Below the pieces are notes generated by a model, which saw only the letters and a list, made by a program, of their open reading frames with translations, was not told where the DNA came from and did not search any database. Made by a program: the position numbers and the translations under genes. DNA of 64,000 bases from Desulfuromonadales bacterium (GTDB lineage Bacteria; Desulfobacterota; Desulfuromonadia; Desulfuromonadales; BM103): positions 186,001-250,000 of the forward strand of contig JACZKE010000060.1 in NCBI GenBank assembly GCA_014860225.1, given 5' to 3'. Of the stretch, positions 19,989-29,639 are shown piece after piece (the first letter of the stretch is position 1; the number at the start of each line of letters is the position of its first letter).

Positions 19989-20474
19989 GTGTCTGTTGCG
20001 AAATTTATGTCGACCCACAAACCAATAATCGGCGTCATCGGCGCCTCGCAGCCCTCGTCTGACGGACTGCGCATGGCCGAAGCTGTCGGTCGTGCAATTG
20101 CCGTTCGCGGTGCTGTGCTGGTCTGTGGCGGTCTGGGTGGGGTCATGGAAGCGGCAGCGAAGGGCGCAAGTGAAGCCGGCGGCACGGTCCTCGGTATTCT
20201 GCCAGGCCCTGACAGGCTGTCTGCAAACCCTTATGTGACTCTTGCGGTGCCGACCAACATGGGCCACGCGCGTAACGTGATCATCGCTCACACCGCAGAC
20301 GTTTTGATTGCCGTTGAAGGGGAATACGGGACTCTGTCGGAAGCAGCCATTGGCCTCAAACTCGGCAAACAGGTTTTTGCGCTGCCAGGCGGTCTGCGGA
20401 TAGCGGGAACCGTTCCCGTGGCTTCAGCAGAGTCTGCGGTTGCCCTTGCTTTCGAAAGTCTGAAACATGAATGA
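19989..20474 (+). CDS. LOG-like / TIGR00725-family nucleotide-binding protein
   Basis: The start is either GTG 19989, with GGAAG upstream, or the in-frame ATG at 20007. The Rossmann-like protein carries IGVIGASQPS, the glycine-rich LVCGGLGGVMEAAAKGA, GILPG and the E-G-T motif VEGEYGTLSE typical of this family. Related lysine decarboxylase-like (LOG) enzymes hydrolyse nucleotide 5'-monophosphates, but TIGR00725 members are largely uncharacterised. The stop overlaps the next start by 8 bp, so it is probably co-translated with the DHH phosphoesterase. Function is inferred only at family level. Confidence 0.85.
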   Translation: MSVAKFMSTHKPIIGVIGASQPSSDGLRMAEAVGRAIAVRGAVLVCGGLGGVMEAAAKGASEAGGTVLGILPGPDRLSANPYVTLAVPTNMGHARNVIIAHTADVLIAVEGEYGTLSEAAIGLKLGKQVFALPGGLRIAGTVPVASAESAVALAFESLKHE

Positions 20475-21516
20475 TGCCATTGATTGTAACCTGTGCCATT
20501 CCGAAGAATTCTCAACCGGGATCATCGAATGGCTGCGCGGCAAAGGGCCGATCCTTATTGTCACTCACGATCATCCGGATCCGGATGCGCTTGCGGCTGC
20601 CTGTGCCTTGCAGCACCTGATTCTGGTCAAGACTGGACAGGAAGCGACCATCGCCTTTGGTGGTGTGATCGGTCGTCGCGAGAACCTGGTGATGGTCAAG
20701 CAGTTGGAGATCAAGGCGGAATCACTTGATGCACTTGATCTTGACACTTTTAACGCAGTCTGCATGGTCGATACCCAGCCGGGAACCGGCAACAATTCCT
20801 ATCCGCCCGGGCGGCGAATCGATCTTGTCATCGACCACCACGAAATCAAAGAACAGACCCACTCCTGCCGATGGGTTGATGTCCGTCCGGAGTACGGCGC
20901 ATCGGCAAGTATCCTGTTTGAATACCTGCAGTCTCAGGATGTTAAAATTGCCACCAAGCTGGCGACGATTCTCTTCTATGCCATCAAGTCGGAGACCGAG
21001 GATCTCGGTCGCGACTGGAGCAAGTCGGATCGTGATGCCTACCTGAAGTTGATGCCGCTCTGCAACAACCGGATTCTTCACGAGATCACCCGGCCGAAAT
21101 CGTCGCGGGCCTATTTTAAGTATTTTGAGACGGGATTGAAGAATGCGAAAATTTATGATAATGCCCTGATCTTTAACCTCTACAATATAGATCACCCGGA
21201 AATTGTTGCGGAAATAGCCGATTTCCTGATGCGGGTCGAAGGGATTGAGATTGTCCTTGGACTGGGGTGCTACCACAATGAAGGTATTCTCTCCATGCGC
21301 ACCAGCCAAGCGGAAACCCATGCCGGAATACTGATGCAGAAGGTTATCAAAGGGCTCGGCACCGGCGGCGGTCACAGTATGACCGCCGGCGGCCAGGTAC
21401 GCCCGCTGGAATCTGTGCGCGGCAGCCTTGGCGCACTGGAATACGAACTGACCGGGCGCTTGTTGAAGGCTTTGGGTCGGGAACATACTGAGCCGGAGCT
21501 GCTGGTCCCCAAATAG
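20467..21516 (+). CDS. DHH/DHHA1 phosphoesterase (NrnA-like)
   Basis: The 349-residue protein has an N-terminal DHH domain with HDHPDPD (metal aspartates D38 and D40), MVDTQPG, and the defining IDHHE motif, followed by a DHHA1 domain with GTGGGHSMTAGGQV. Bacterial relatives degrade short RNAs (nanoRNase) or pAp and linear dinucleotides. The extra central region (KSETEDLGRDWSKSDRDAY) is standard for this subfamily. It overlaps the LOG-like gene by 8 bp. The exact substrate cannot be told from sequence. Confidence 0.88.
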   Translation: MNDAIDCNLCHSEEFSTGIIEWLRGKGPILIVTHDHPDPDALAAACALQHLILVKTGQEATIAFGGVIGRRENLVMVKQLEIKAESLDALDLDTFNAVCMVDTQPGTGNNSYPPGRRIDLVIDHHEIKEQTHSCRWVDVRPEYGASASILFEYLQSQDVKIATKLATILFYAIKSETEDLGRDWSKSDRDAYLKLMPLCNNRILHEITRPKSSRAYFKYFETGLKNAKIYDNALIFNLYNIDHPEIVAEIADFLMRVEGIEIVLGLGCYHNEGILSMRTSQAETHAGILMQKVIKGLGTGGGHSMTAGGQVRPLESVRGSLGALEYELTGRLLKALGREHTEPELLVPK

Positions 21517-21675
21517 TTTTCGCCAGGAAACGGTCTTTTCCCGCAACCTTTGCGTCAACCTGCGGATTTGATTGTGCGGCGTAAAGGACTACGTCTCCGT
21601 TCAAGTCCCTGATTTCCTTGGCCTTGCGAAAAAATGCTCGTTTCTGGATCGAAAACTGCGCTTGCAGCATTCATG
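21515..21675 (-). repeat. R1 dispersed repeat, long copy
   Basis: Read on the minus strand it has, in order, TTTTCGATCCAGAAACGAGC, TTTCGCAAGGCCAAGGAAAT, CGCACAATCAAATCCGCAGG, TTGACGC and a final CGTTTCCTGGCGAAAACTA. It lines up with the copy at 44469-44645, including a shared short reading frame (FSI..RA.FRK.KEIRDL). It lies between the DHH gene and the amidase gene and falsely extends the amidase frame upstream. Confidence 0.7.
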
Positions 21676-21737
21676 GTTATCACATGGATAGTGCCCCGAC
21701 GTTGACAGTTCTGCATATCTGGAGTATAAAACGCGCC

Positions 21738-22817
21738 ATGCCTCGCTTCCCTCTGCAATTACTCTGTTTGTTCTTTGTCCTTCTGACCTTTGCCCCGTCT
21801 GCCGATGCAATTATCGAAATCGGGCTTCCCGGTACAGACCCACTGGTCATTGAAGACGTCTACCTCCGTGAAGGGACGGCCTTCGTTTCCATCGATGATG
21901 TTCTGTCGGCCCTGGGACTGGACGGTGAGTGGGATTCGGTAGCACATGTCTACACTATCAGCACTCCTCATGGACGGGCGATTATCTCGCCGGGCAGTCA
22001 GTTCCTTAAACTGGGCGACAATTTTATCCCCATCTCCCATCGTCCGCGCTTTATCGATTCCAGGCTGCGGGTTTCGGAAGCTTTTATTTTGCGCCAGCTG
22101 GCCCCGCTCCTTGCCGAACCGATCAATTACCGAAATTACAACCCTCCGGCACCGACCCGGGACGAAGACCCCCTGGACCGTTTGTTTGCCTTTCTGCTGC
22201 GCAAAAAAGAGCCGGTCGCAGATGGCAGCAAGTGGGTGGTGTCGATTGACCCCGGACACGGCGGTGAAGATAGCGGCGCGCTCGGTTTAAACGGCAGCAA
22301 GGAGAAGACCGTGACCCTTGCCGTCGGACAGCGCCTGGAAAAGCTTTTGAAAATGCATCAGGATGCTCCCGTTGTACTGACGCGCGACGGCGATTACGCA
22401 CTCGATATGGAGCGTCGTCTGGAGATCGTTGCTGAAGGGCAGGCTGATGTGATGATTTCTTTACATGCCCAGGCGTTTTTCTCCGCTGAGATTTCAGGCG
22501 TCAATCTCTATGTCCAGCCGCAGACAGAACGTGATGTTCCCGACGGAGTGGTTGTCGAAAATTCGAGCTTGAAGCTCGCCGAAATTTTGCAGAAGAAGCT
22601 TAAGAGCCAGGGCTTTGATGTCCATGGCATTAAAGAACTGCCGGTCTACCCGCTAGGCCGCGGAGATCTGCCGCGCGTTATGGTGGAAATGGGCAGCTTG
22701 ACCAACATGATTGATCTGACCATGCTGGAAGATCCGATCCGCCAGCAGGACTTTGCCCGTGCCATATTCGAAGGGTTGCAGGCCTTTTTTGAGACTTCCT
22801 CAGGAGTATCTCCATGA
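21738..22817 (+). CDS. Periplasmic N-acetylmuramoyl-L-alanine amidase (Amidase_3)
   Basis: The ATG at 21738 opens a signal peptide ([19 protein letters not shown]); longer in-frame starts run into an R1 repeat and are rejected. After the signal comes a copper-amine-oxidase-like N-terminal domain ([20 protein letters not shown]), then the catalytic Amidase_3 domain from about residue 165: [15 protein letters not shown] (first histidine), the glutamate in [14 protein letters not shown] (second histidine) and VEMGSLTN (catalytic glutamate). It cleaves the amide bond between muramic acid and the stem peptide during cell separation. Stop and next start overlap by 4 bp. Confidence 0.92.
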   Translation: MPRFPLQLLCLFFVLLTFAPSADAIIEIGLPGTDPLVIEDVYLREGTAFVSIDDVLSALGLDGEWDSVAHVYTISTPHGRAIISPGSQFLKLGDNFIPISHRPRFIDSRLRVSEAFILRQLAPLLAEPINYRNYNPPAPTRDEDPLDRLFAFLLRKKEPVADGSKWVVSIDPGHGGEDSGALGLNGSKEKTVTLAVGQRLEKLLKMHQDAPVVLTRDGDYALDMERRLEIVAEGQADVMISLHAQAFFSAEISGVNLYVQPQTERDVPDGVVVENSSLKLAEILQKKLKSQGFDVHGIKELPVYPLGRGDLPRVMVEMGSLTNMIDLTMLEDPIRQQDFARAIFEGLQAFFETSSGVSP

Positions 22818-23551
22818 GTTCTTCCTTCCTGTCCCGCCACGACGGTCGCCAGCCAAGCCAGCTTCGCCAGATCAGATTCGAGCGTGGTTTTACCCGTTAT
22901 GCCGAAGGATCAGTCTTGATCTGCTTCGGAGAAACCCGGGTTTTGTGCAATGCTTCGGTTGAAGAAAAAGTCCCACCGTTCATGCGGGGGCAAGGACGTG
23001 GCTGGGTCACCGCTGAATACAGTATGCTGCCTCGTGCAACTCAGACGCGTTCGGCCCGTGAAGCCGCCCGGGGCAAGTTGGGTGGTCGTACCATGGAGAT
23101 CCAGCGCCTGATAGGTCGGGCCCTGCGTGCCGTGGTCGATTTCGAACTGCTCGGCGAGCGCACGATTATTATTGACTGCGATGTACTCCAGGCTGACGGC
23201 GGCACGCGTACGGCAGCAATCACCGGAGCCTGGGTTGCCCTTGCCGATGCAATAGAGAAACTGCTCTCTCAGGGATTGCTCAAAAGCACTCCTTTAAAAG
23301 ACAGTGTCGCCGCGGTCAGTTCCGGAATCGTCGATGGTCGTTCGGTCCTCGACCTTGATTACGTGGAAGATTCATGTGCTGGTGTTGACATGAATTTTGT
23401 CATGACCGGCGATGGCCGCTTTGTCGAAGTTCAGGGAACCGCTGAAGAAGAGCCCTTCAGTGACGTTCAACTTGATGCGCTGCGCGATCTGGCCAGACAT
23501 GGCTGTCGAGAGCTGACGCACATGCAACATGAGGCAAGACGTCAGCCATGA
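22814..23551 (+). CDS. rph: RNase PH
   Basis: This is the phosphate-dependent 3'-5' exoribonuclease that trims tRNA precursors. Recognisable RNase PH motifs are [31 protein letters not shown], the phosphate-site arginine region [16 protein letters not shown], and [19 protein letters not shown]. The length (245) is normal. It overlaps the amidase gene upstream and rdgB downstream by 4 bp each. The rph-rdgB pairing is common in bacteria, which supports both calls. Confidence 0.96.
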   Translation: MSSSFLSRHDGRQPSQLRQIRFERGFTRYAEGSVLICFGETRVLCNASVEEKVPPFMRGQGRGWVTAEYSMLPRATQTRSAREAARGKLGGRTMEIQRLIGRALRAVVDFELLGERTIIIDCDVLQADGGTRTAAITGAWVALADAIEKLLSQGLLKSTPLKDSVAAVSSGIVDGRSVLDLDYVEDSCAGVDMNFVMTGDGRFVEVQGTAEEEPFSDVQLDALRDLARHGCRELTHMQHEARRQP

Positions 23552-24144
23552 TGGAACTGGTCGTGGCCACCCGCAATCCCGGCAAGCTCAAAGAAATCTG
23601 TCGCCTGCTTGAAGCAAAAAACGTAAAGATACTCACCCTCGATGGCTTTCCGGAAATTCCGGAAGTTGAAGAGGATGGCGCGACCTTTGCCGCCAACGCA
23701 GTAAAAAAAGCGGAAACCATTGCCCGGGCCACCGGCCTGCCGTGTCTGGCTGATGATTCCGGGCTGGTAGTCGCGGCATTGCAGGGTCGTCCCGGTGTTC
23801 ATTCTGCGCGCTTTGCCGGAGTCGAGGCCGACGATCGCGCCAACAACTGCAAACTTCTGGACGAGATGGCTCTGGTGCCTGAACAGCAACGTCAGGCCGC
23901 CTTTTGTTGTGTCATGGCTTTGAGTCTGCCTGGTCAACCGACTAGGCTGTTTGAAGGCAAAGTCGAGGGATTGATCCTGACTCAGGGTCAGGGTGACGGC
24001 GGGTTCGGTTATGATCCCTTGTTCTGGCTGCCTGCGTTCAACTGTACTATGGCTGAACTCCCTGTCGATATAAAGAACAGGATCAGTCATCGTGGTCAGG
24101 CTTTGCGGCAGGTCGTTGAATACCTCTGCGTATCTCAATTCTGA
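23548..24144 (+). CDS. rdgB: XTP/dITP diphosphatase
   Basis: It hydrolyses non-canonical purine triphosphates such as dITP and XTP to monophosphates, keeping them out of DNA. Motifs of the Ham1/RdgB family are [13 protein letters not shown] at the start, the [20 protein letters not shown] active site, [12 protein letters not shown] and [10 protein letters not shown]. At 198 residues it has the standard length. The start overlaps the rph stop by 4 bp. A hairpin with a T-rich tail follows 11 bp after the stop, ending this five-gene run. Confidence 0.96.
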   Translation: MMELVVATRNPGKLKEICRLLEAKNVKILTLDGFPEIPEVEEDGATFAANAVKKAETIARATGLPCLADDSGLVVAALQGRPGVHSARFAGVEADDRANNCKLLDEMALVPEQQRQAAFCCVMALSLPGQPTRLFEGKVEGLILTQGQGDGGFGYDPLFWLPAFNCTMAELPVDIKNRISHRGQALRQVVEYLCVSQF

Positions 24145-24155
24145 ATTCCTGAATA

Positions 24156-24186
24156 CTTTCAGGGAAAATCCCTGAAAGCTGTTTTC
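24156..24186 (+). terminator. Intrinsic terminator after rdgB
   Basis: CTTTCAGGG (24156-24164) pairs perfectly with CCCTGAAAG (24170-24178) across a 5-nt loop, followed by CTGTTTTC. Confidence 0.7.
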
Positions 24187-24474
24187 TTGGAAATTTTTAC
24201 TTTATTTTTTTCCAAACGGTGTTTAGTATACGGATGTCTTGTATACAGTATGCAGTAGTGTGTGGCGGGCCAGGAGGGAGATGCGTCGCTGGTCCGTGAC
24301 AATGTGGCGAGGGATATCAATATGGGATTGTCAAGTCGTTGGCGGGGGCCTCCTCGGTAAGCGCAGGCAAGACGTGATGTCTTGTTCTGTCTTGCGTTCC
24401 GGTCCTGGCCGGTTCTTGAGTGGGTCTATTTCGGGTTTCATCCATCACAACACATTGATTAAGGGAACAAAATC
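24187..24474 (+). promoter_or_regulatory. Long sdh/frd leader with GTATAC sites and alternative hairpins
   Basis: The 290-bp region in front of sdhC contains two GTATAC palindromes about 15 bp apart (near 24225-24246), of the kind bound by GntR/FadR-type regulators. Further down CAAGAC (about 24368) can pair with either of two GTCTTG copies, so two mutually exclusive hairpins are possible. I could not assign a promoter with confidence, and no open frame here looks like a gene. Confidence 0.35.
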
Positions 24475-25143
24475 ATGCAACTGACGCAAAGTTCTGTGGG
24501 CAGAAAGATCATCATGGCCGTTACCGGCATCGTGTTGGTCGCGTTTGTTTGTGTGCACCTGTTGGGCAACTCGTCCTTGTTTTTCGGTGCAGACGCAATC
24601 AACGCATATGCGCAGAAGCTGCATAGTCTCGGACCATTCGTCTGGGTCTTCCGGCTGGTTATGCTGGCAGCTTTTGCAATTCACATCGTTTTCGGAATCC
24701 AGTTGACTCTGGAGAACAGAGCAGCAACTCCCGAAGCGAACGTGCAGGTCAAGCGCCTGAGGACCGGTTTCGGTGCTGAAACCATGATCATCTCAGGTCT
24801 GGTGCTTCTGGCCTTTGTGGTCTACCATCTGTTGCACTTCACCGTTCGGGTGACCAACCCCGAGATCTATGTTCCTCTCGGTAGCAGTGGCATGGTCGAT
24901 GTCTATGTCATGATGGTCAAGGGATTCCAGAGCGTTCTGCCGGTTATCATCTACCTGGTCGGTATGGCTTTTTTGTTCCTGCATGTCAGCCACGGCTTCC
25001 AGAGCCTGTTCCAGACTCTGGGACTGAGCAATGACAAGTCACTTCCGGTCATGGGAACGACCAGCAAGCTGGTTGGTTTTGTCCTTCTCGTAGGGTACAT
25101 CTCCATTCCACTGCTGATTGTTGCCGGACTCTTCAAGATTTAG
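24475..25143 (+). CDS. sdhC: Succinate dehydrogenase/fumarate reductase cytochrome b558 subunit
   Basis: This 222-residue integral membrane protein has five hydrophobic segments and histidines placed inside them (FVCVHLLGN, FAIHIVFG, VVYHLLHF, FLFLHVSHGFQS), as expected for a di-heme cytochrome b558 anchor. It binds the flavoprotein and iron-sulfur subunits to the membrane and exchanges electrons with menaquinone. The type is that of Bacillus SdhC and the Geobacter FrdC. In Geobacter the enzyme runs both as fumarate reductase and succinate dehydrogenase. AAGGGA lies before the ATG; sdhA follows 12 bp downstream. Confidence 0.94.
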   Translation: MQLTQSSVGRKIIMAVTGIVLVAFVCVHLLGNSSLFFGADAINAYAQKLHSLGPFVWVFRLVMLAAFAIHIVFGIQLTLENRAATPEANVQVKRLRTGFGAETMIISGLVLLAFVVYHLLHFTVRVTNPEIYVPLGSSGMVDVYVMMVKGFQSVLPVIIYLVGMAFLFLHVSHGFQSLFQTLGLSNDKSLPVMGTTSKLVGFVLLVGYISIPLLIVAGLFKI

Positions 25144-25155
25144 GGGGTAGATTTA

Positions 25156-27072
25156 ATGATACTCGACGGCAAGTGTCCTACCGGACCAATTGAAACTTCC
25201 TGGGATCGTCATCGCTTTGAGTCGAAGCTGGTCAATCCTTCGAATAAACGTAAATTCAAAATTCTCTGCGTCGGTACCGGTCTCGCCGGTGGTGCCGCAG
25301 CTGCGTCCCTCGGTGAACTGGGCTACAATGTTCACGCTTTCTGCTATCAGGACAGCGCCCGACGCGCTCACTCCATTGCTGCACAGGGTGGCATCAACGC
25401 CGCCAAAAACTATCCGAACGATGGTGACTCCATCTACCGTCTGTTCTACGACACCATCAAGGGCGGCGACTTCCGCGCCCGTGAAGCCGACGTATGGCGT
25501 CTGTCGCAGGTATCGAACAATATCATTGACCAGTGTGTCGCCCAGGGCGTGCCTTTCGCCCGCGACTACGCAGGTTACCTGGACAACCGTTCTTTCGGCG
25601 GCGCCCAGGTCTCCCGTACATTCTTCGCCCGTGGTCAGACCGGCCAGCAGCTTCTGCTCGGCGCTTACTCAGCGCTTTCCCGCCAGGTGAAGGCCGGCAC
25701 GGTCACCCTCCACGAGCGTCGCGAAATGCTTGACCTGGTCGTGGTCGACGGAGTCGCCAGGGGCATTACCTGCCGCAACATGGTGACCGGCGCAATTGAG
25801 TCTCACTGGGGCGACGCAGTCATCCTGGCAACCGGCGGTTATGTCAACGTCTTCTACCTTTCCACCAATGCCATGGGCTGCAGCGTCACCGCCGCCTGGA
25901 AGGCCGCCAGAAAAGGCGCCTACATGGCCAACCCTTGCTATACCCAGATTCATCCAACCTGCATCCCTCAGCACGGCGAGCATCAGTCGAAGCTGACTCT
26001 GATGTCCGAATCGTTGCGTAATGACGGCCGCTGCTGGGTACCAAAGAAGGTTGAAGACTGCGAGAGGCCGCCTGGTCAAATTGCCGAAGAAGATCGTGAC
26101 TACTATCTGGAGCGCAAATACCCCTCCTTCGGCAACCTGGCCCCGCGGGATATCGCTTCCCGTGCCGCCAAAGAGCAGTGCGACGATGAGCGTGGCGTCG
26201 GCCCCGGCAAGCGCGGCGTTTATCTTGACTTTGCCGATTCGATCAAGCGCCTCGGCGAAGACACCATCCGCGAACGTTACGGCAACCTTTTCGAAATGTA
26301 TGAGAAGATTACCGCCGAGAACGGCTACAAACAGCCAATGCGCATTTATCCGGCACCACATTACGCCATGGGTGGCCTCTGGGTTGATTACAACTGTATG
26401 AGCAATGTTCCCGGCCTGTTCGTGCTCGGCGAAGCCAACTTCTCCGTGCACGGTGCCAACCGTCTTGGTGCTTCAGCGCTGATGCAGGGGCTGGCCGACG
26501 GTTACTTCGTCATTCCTTACACCATTGCCGGCTACCTGGCGACCGTGAAACCGGGCGCAGTCAAAGATGATCACGCCGAATTCAAGAAGTCTGCCGAAGA
26601 GGTCAAAGCCAATATCGACAAACTGCTCTCCATCAACGGCACCAAGACTCCTTCTGAATACCACCGTGAGCTTGGCAAGGTCATGTGGGAAGATGTCGGT
26701 ATGGCCCGCAGCAAGGAAAGCCTCGAGCATGCCCTCAAGCGTATCCCCGAGATCCGCGAGGAGTTCTGGAGCAACGTCAAGGTGGTTGGCAGCAATGATC
26801 AGTTCAACCAGGAGCTTGAAAATGCTGGTCGTCTGGCCGATTTCTTCGAATTTGCAGAAATTCTCACCAAGGATGCGTTGAACCGTGAAGAGTCCTGCGG
26901 CGGTCACTTCCGCACCGAACACCAGACCGAGGATGGCGAAGCAATGCGTAACGATGAAGACTTCTGTTACGTTGCCGCCTGGGAATTCAAAGGTACCGGC
27001 GTCGAGCCAGAGCTGCACAAAGAGCCTTTGAAATTTGAGAATGTCAAACTTGCCGTAAGGAGTTACAAATAA
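25156..27072 (+). CDS. sdhA: Succinate dehydrogenase/fumarate reductase flavoprotein subunit
   Basis: The 638-residue subunit oxidises succinate or reduces fumarate at a covalently bound FAD. It has the dinucleotide fold [12 protein letters not shown] (about 40-51), the FAD-linking histidine H72 in [11 protein letters not shown], substrate-site stretches such as [11 protein letters not shown] and the [10 protein letters not shown]-like [17 protein letters not shown], and [18 protein letters not shown]. The length and sequence are of the b558-type (SdhA/FrdA without a four-subunit anchor). The stop codon's last base is the first base of the sdhB start. Confidence 0.96.
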   Translation: MILDGKCPTGPIETSWDRHRFESKLVNPSNKRKFKILCVGTGLAGGAAAASLGELGYNVHAFCYQDSARRAHSIAAQGGINAAKNYPNDGDSIYRLFYDTIKGGDFRAREADVWRLSQVSNNIIDQCVAQGVPFARDYAGYLDNRSFGGAQVSRTFFARGQTGQQLLLGAYSALSRQVKAGTVTLHERREMLDLVVVDGVARGITCRNMVTGAIESHWGDAVILATGGYVNVFYLSTNAMGCSVTAAWKAARKGAYMANPCYTQIHPTCIPQHGEHQSKLTLMSESLRNDGRCWVPKKVEDCERPPGQIAEEDRDYYLERKYPSFGNLAPRDIASRAAKEQCDDERGVGPGKRGVYLDFADSIKRLGEDTIRERYGNLFEMYEKITAENGYKQPMRIYPAPHYAMGGLWVDYNCMSNVPGLFVLGEANFSVHGANRLGASALMQGLADGYFVIPYTIAGYLATVKPGAVKDDHAEFKKSAEEVKANIDKLLSINGTKTPSEYHRELGKVMWEDVGMARSKESLEHALKRIPEIREEFWSNVKVVGSNDQFNQELENAGRLADFFEFAEILTKDALNREESCGGHFRTEHQTEDGEAMRNDEDFCYVAAWEFKGTGVEPELHKEPLKFENVKLAVRSYK

Positions 27073-27812
27073 TGAAACTCAAACTTCACGTATGGCGCCA
27101 GAACGGCCCGAATGATAAGGGGAGGATGGAGGTCTATGATGCTCCGGATGTCAGCCCCGACCAGTCCTTCCTGGAGATGCTGGATGATGTCAATCTGGTT
27201 CTGGCGAGACAAGGCAAGGATGTCATCGCTTTCGACCACGATTGCCGCGAAGGAATCTGCGGAATGTGTTCACAGGTCATCAACGGCGTGCCACACGGCG
27301 GCCAGGAGCGGACCACGGTCTGTCAGCTGCATATGCGGGAATTCAAGGATGGTGATGAGATCTTCATTGAGCCCTGGAAAGCGCGCGCATTTCCGGTGAT
27401 CAAGGATCTGGTGGTTGATCGTGGCGGCCTGGAGAAGATTATGCAAGCCGGTGGTTACACTTCCTGCCACACCGGCGGGGTTGCCGATGGTAATGCCTTG
27501 CCGATCGGTAAGGATATTGCCGACTACTCCATGGACGCTGCCGAGTGTATCGGCTGCGGTGCCTGTGTTGCCGCCTGCCCGAACAGTTCGGCTATGCTCT
27601 ACACCAGTGCCAAGGTCGCTCAACTCGCGGTTCTGCCGCAAGGTAAGGTGGAAGCCCATCGTCGCGTTATGGCCATGACTGAAGCCGCCACAGAACATGG
27701 CTTCGGCAACTGCTCGAATCACTATGAGTGCCAGGCCTCCTGCCCGAAAGGCATTGACGTCAAGTTCATCGCCAAACTCAACCGCGAATACATGAAAGCA
27801 CTTATTCCGTAA
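27072..27812 (+). CDS. sdhB: Succinate dehydrogenase/fumarate reductase iron-sulfur subunit
   Basis: The 246-residue protein carries electrons between FAD and the quinone site. The plant-type [2Fe-2S] ligands are C58, C63, C66 and C84 (DCREGICGMC...VCQL). The ferredoxin-like half has CIGCGACVAACP starting at C159 and a second group in CSNHYECQASCPKG, giving the [4Fe-4S] and [3Fe-4S] centres. It starts on the last base of sdhA, completing a C-A-B operon. A perfect hairpin with T tail follows from 27838. Confidence 0.96.
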   Translation: MKLKLHVWRQNGPNDKGRMEVYDAPDVSPDQSFLEMLDDVNLVLARQGKDVIAFDHDCREGICGMCSQVINGVPHGGQERTTVCQLHMREFKDGDEIFIEPWKARAFPVIKDLVVDRGGLEKIMQAGGYTSCHTGGVADGNALPIGKDIADYSMDAAECIGCGACVAACPNSSAMLYTSAKVAQLAVLPQGKVEAHRRVMAMTEAATEHGFGNCSNHYECQASCPKGIDVKFIAKLNREYMKALIP

Positions 27813-27819
27813 TTCGCAG

Positions 27820-28440
27820 CTATCGTTTAGAAGTACTCAGGGGCGGACCATCTGGTCCGCCCTTTTGCATGACAATGGTGCTGAATTCATCAAGCATGTG
27901 GTTGCGCACAACCCGGCAGCCTCTCTTCTCGTAGGCCTGGCGTACGTCAAAGTTGTATTCCCACAAAATTCCAGAGAGCAGTAACCTCCCCTCAGGCTTC
28001 AACCTGGCGGTTAACGATTCCGCAAGATCCAGCAGGATGTCACCGTAGATATTGGCCAGGATCAGGTCAAAATCTCTTGCTGTTACCGCGTCCAGGGTGC
28101 CGGTGATGTGGGTAACCCGATCGTCAAGATCGTTAAGCCGGACGTTAACCTGCGCGGTTTCTACGGCTTTCGGTTCGATGTCGACGCAAATGACATGGCC
28201 TGCCCCGAGTTTGAGTGCAGCGATCGCCAGGATCCCTGTGCCGCTGCCGAGGTCGAGGACGTTTGCACCTTTGATCCCGGGCAGGTATTCCAGAACTTTC
28301 AGACAGCTTTCTGTCGTCTCATGCTCTCCCGAACCGAAAGCACCGCGATGCATCACCAGGGTGGTTCGGCCGTCAGTCGAGGGCGGATAACCGGGGGGCG
28401 AGATACGGAAGTTTTTACCGATATAAAAAGGTTGATACAT
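27820..28440 (-). CDS. PrmA-like class I SAM methyltransferase, short form
   Basis: The C-terminal 180 residues look like the catalytic domain of ribosomal protein L11 methyltransferase: HRGAFGSGEHETTESCL, VLDLGSGTGILAIAALKLG (SAM motif I), VDIEPKAV (acidic end of beta 2) and LANIYGDILLDL (motif IV with NI in place of NPP). At ~206 residues from the ATG at 28440 it lacks most of the ~100-residue substrate-recognition domain of full PrmA, so either the target differs or a small N-terminal piece suffices. An upstream in-frame start exists but lacks support. The gene converges on sdhB. Confidence 0.78.
   Translation of the reverse strand: MYQPFYIGKNFRISPPGYPPSTDGRTTLVMHRGAFGSGEHETTESCLKVLEYLPGIKGANVLDLGSGTGILAIAALKLGAGHVICVDIEPKAVETAQVNVRLNDLDDRVTHITGTLDAVTARDFDLILANIYGDILLDLAESLTARLKPEGRLLLSGILWEYNFDVRQAYEKRGCRVVRNHMLDEFSTIVMQKGGPDGPPLSTSKR
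27838..27867. terminator. Bidirectional terminator between sdhB and the PrmA-like gene
   Basis: GGGCGGACCA and TGGTCCGCCC (27841-27862) form a perfect 10-bp stem with a 2-nt loop, followed by TTTT. It lies inside the last codons of the convergent methyltransferase gene, whose C-terminus (KGGPDGPP) is therefore encoded by the terminator. Confidence 0.75.
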
Positions 28441-28499
28441 GAAGGTCAGTGATCCGTGATTGGTGATCTGTGAGCAATTCGTCGAAAAGACCATATTCC

Positions 28500-28671
28500 T
28501 TTAAGCTTTAAATACAATCAAAGCCTATTTATTTAGCCGCGATCAAGATCTATGAAAATCTGTAAGATCAAAACCCTGAATCTATTGTTTTTTGGCTTAA
28601 CCATAGACATTAATAGATTTTCATTGCGGCTAATTTGCCTTTGATCCTTGGTTTCAAGCTTTTAATGTTGC
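28500..28671. repeat. Long imperfect inverted repeat (MITE-like or structured RNA)
   Basis: The left arm includes ATCAAAGCC, TTAGCCGC (28533-28540) and ATGAAAATCT (28552-28561). The right arm has AGATTTTCAT (28615-28624), GCGGCTAA and GGCnnTTTGAT, the reverse complements in the right order. The arms are 45-60 bp with small bulges and a ~55-bp centre. It occupies the gap between the PrmA-like and AEC genes, which otherwise holds nothing. Confidence 0.6.
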
Positions 28672-28694
28672 GAATATCACTTTACGCAGCGGTT

Positions 28695-29639
28695 TTACAG
28701 CCCCTGGCTGCGCAGAATCAGCAGGGCGACGGTGTAGGTCGCTGCAGAGAGGAGGGTAGAGAGCATGACGATGGCGCCGGCCAGTTCTGCATCCCCGCCG
28801 AGCTGATCCGCCATGATGTAAGTGGCCGTTGCCGCCGGTGTTCCGGCAACCAGAACGCCGATGCCAAGATCCGTTCCTCTGACACCCATGCTGATCAGCA
28901 GGATGGCAGTGAGAACCGGCATCCAGATTGTCTTGATGCTACTTGAGAGGGCGGCCCTGATCAGATCACCATGTAATTTTTCGAGCGAAAAACCGCCACC
29001 GAGGGCCAGCAACGCCAACGGCAGAGCCATGCCGGTCGCGATATTCAGGCTGCGTTCGAAGACCAGGGGGACGGGCAGGGCAAGGAAACTCCAGAGGATC
29101 CCCAGAAATGAAGCAAGTATCAGCGGGTTCAGGGCAATCTGGCGGAACCAGAAGCTGGTACCGCGCTGTTCTCCTGTACCGTGATGCGGCCAGAGCAGGG
29201 CAAGGATGGCAAAGAGGTTCAGAAAGGGAACGAGAAAGCCCATCAGGATACCGGCCTTGGTCAGTCCTGTTTCGCCGTAGGCGTTGAGTGATATGGCAAG
29301 TCCCATGTAAGCGATATTTCCGCGAAACGAACCCTGGCTGAAGACGCCACGGGCATTATCCGGATACTTTCTGAGGACCGCATAAAAATAAGAAGCAACG
29401 AATGTGATTGCTACCGCAGCGATAGAGCCGAGAATCAGTCTGCCGTTGAAGTTGGTGAAGAAGTCTGCTGTACCGATTTTATAAAAGAGCAGCAACGGCA
29501 GGCAGACATAGTAAACCAGTCTATTGGTCTGTTTAAGAAATGAAGCATCGATCAACCCCCAGCGACGCAACAGCCAGCCGAGCACTATGACTGAAAAAAC
29601 TGGCAGGACAATGTTGATGATGTCGAGGAAAAGGGGCAT
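28695..29639 (-). CDS. AEC-family transporter (auxin efflux carrier superfamily)
   Basis: The start is placed at ATG 29639, with GGAG 9 bp upstream; an earlier in-frame start would lie in the R1 repeat. The 314-residue protein has ten hydrophobic segments in two groups, with family features VLPVFSVIVLGWLLRR, NRLVYYVCLPLLLFYKIG, RGNIAYMGLAISLNAYG and the end part VLVAGTPAATATYIMADQLGG. AEC proteins export or exchange small organic acids such as malate and malonate; the substrate here is unknown. It has no obvious operon partner. Confidence 0.88.
   Translation of the reverse strand: MPLFLDIINIVLPVFSVIVLGWLLRRWGLIDASFLKQTNRLVYYVCLPLLLFYKIGTADFFTNFNGRLILGSIAAVAITFVASYFYAVLRKYPDNARGVFSQGSFRGNIAYMGLAISLNAYGETGLTKAGILMGFLVPFLNLFAILALLWPHHGTGEQRGTSFWFRQIALNPLILASFLGILWSFLALPVPLVFERSLNIATGMALPLALLALGGGFSLEKLHGDLIRAALSSSIKTIWMPVLTAILLISMGVRGTDLGIGVLVAGTPAATATYIMADQLGGDAELAGAIVMLSTLLSAATYTVALLILRSQGL

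Noticed and set aside
21618-21737. Longer amidase N-terminus
   Set aside because: This stretch is partly R1 repeat and would precede the signal peptide.
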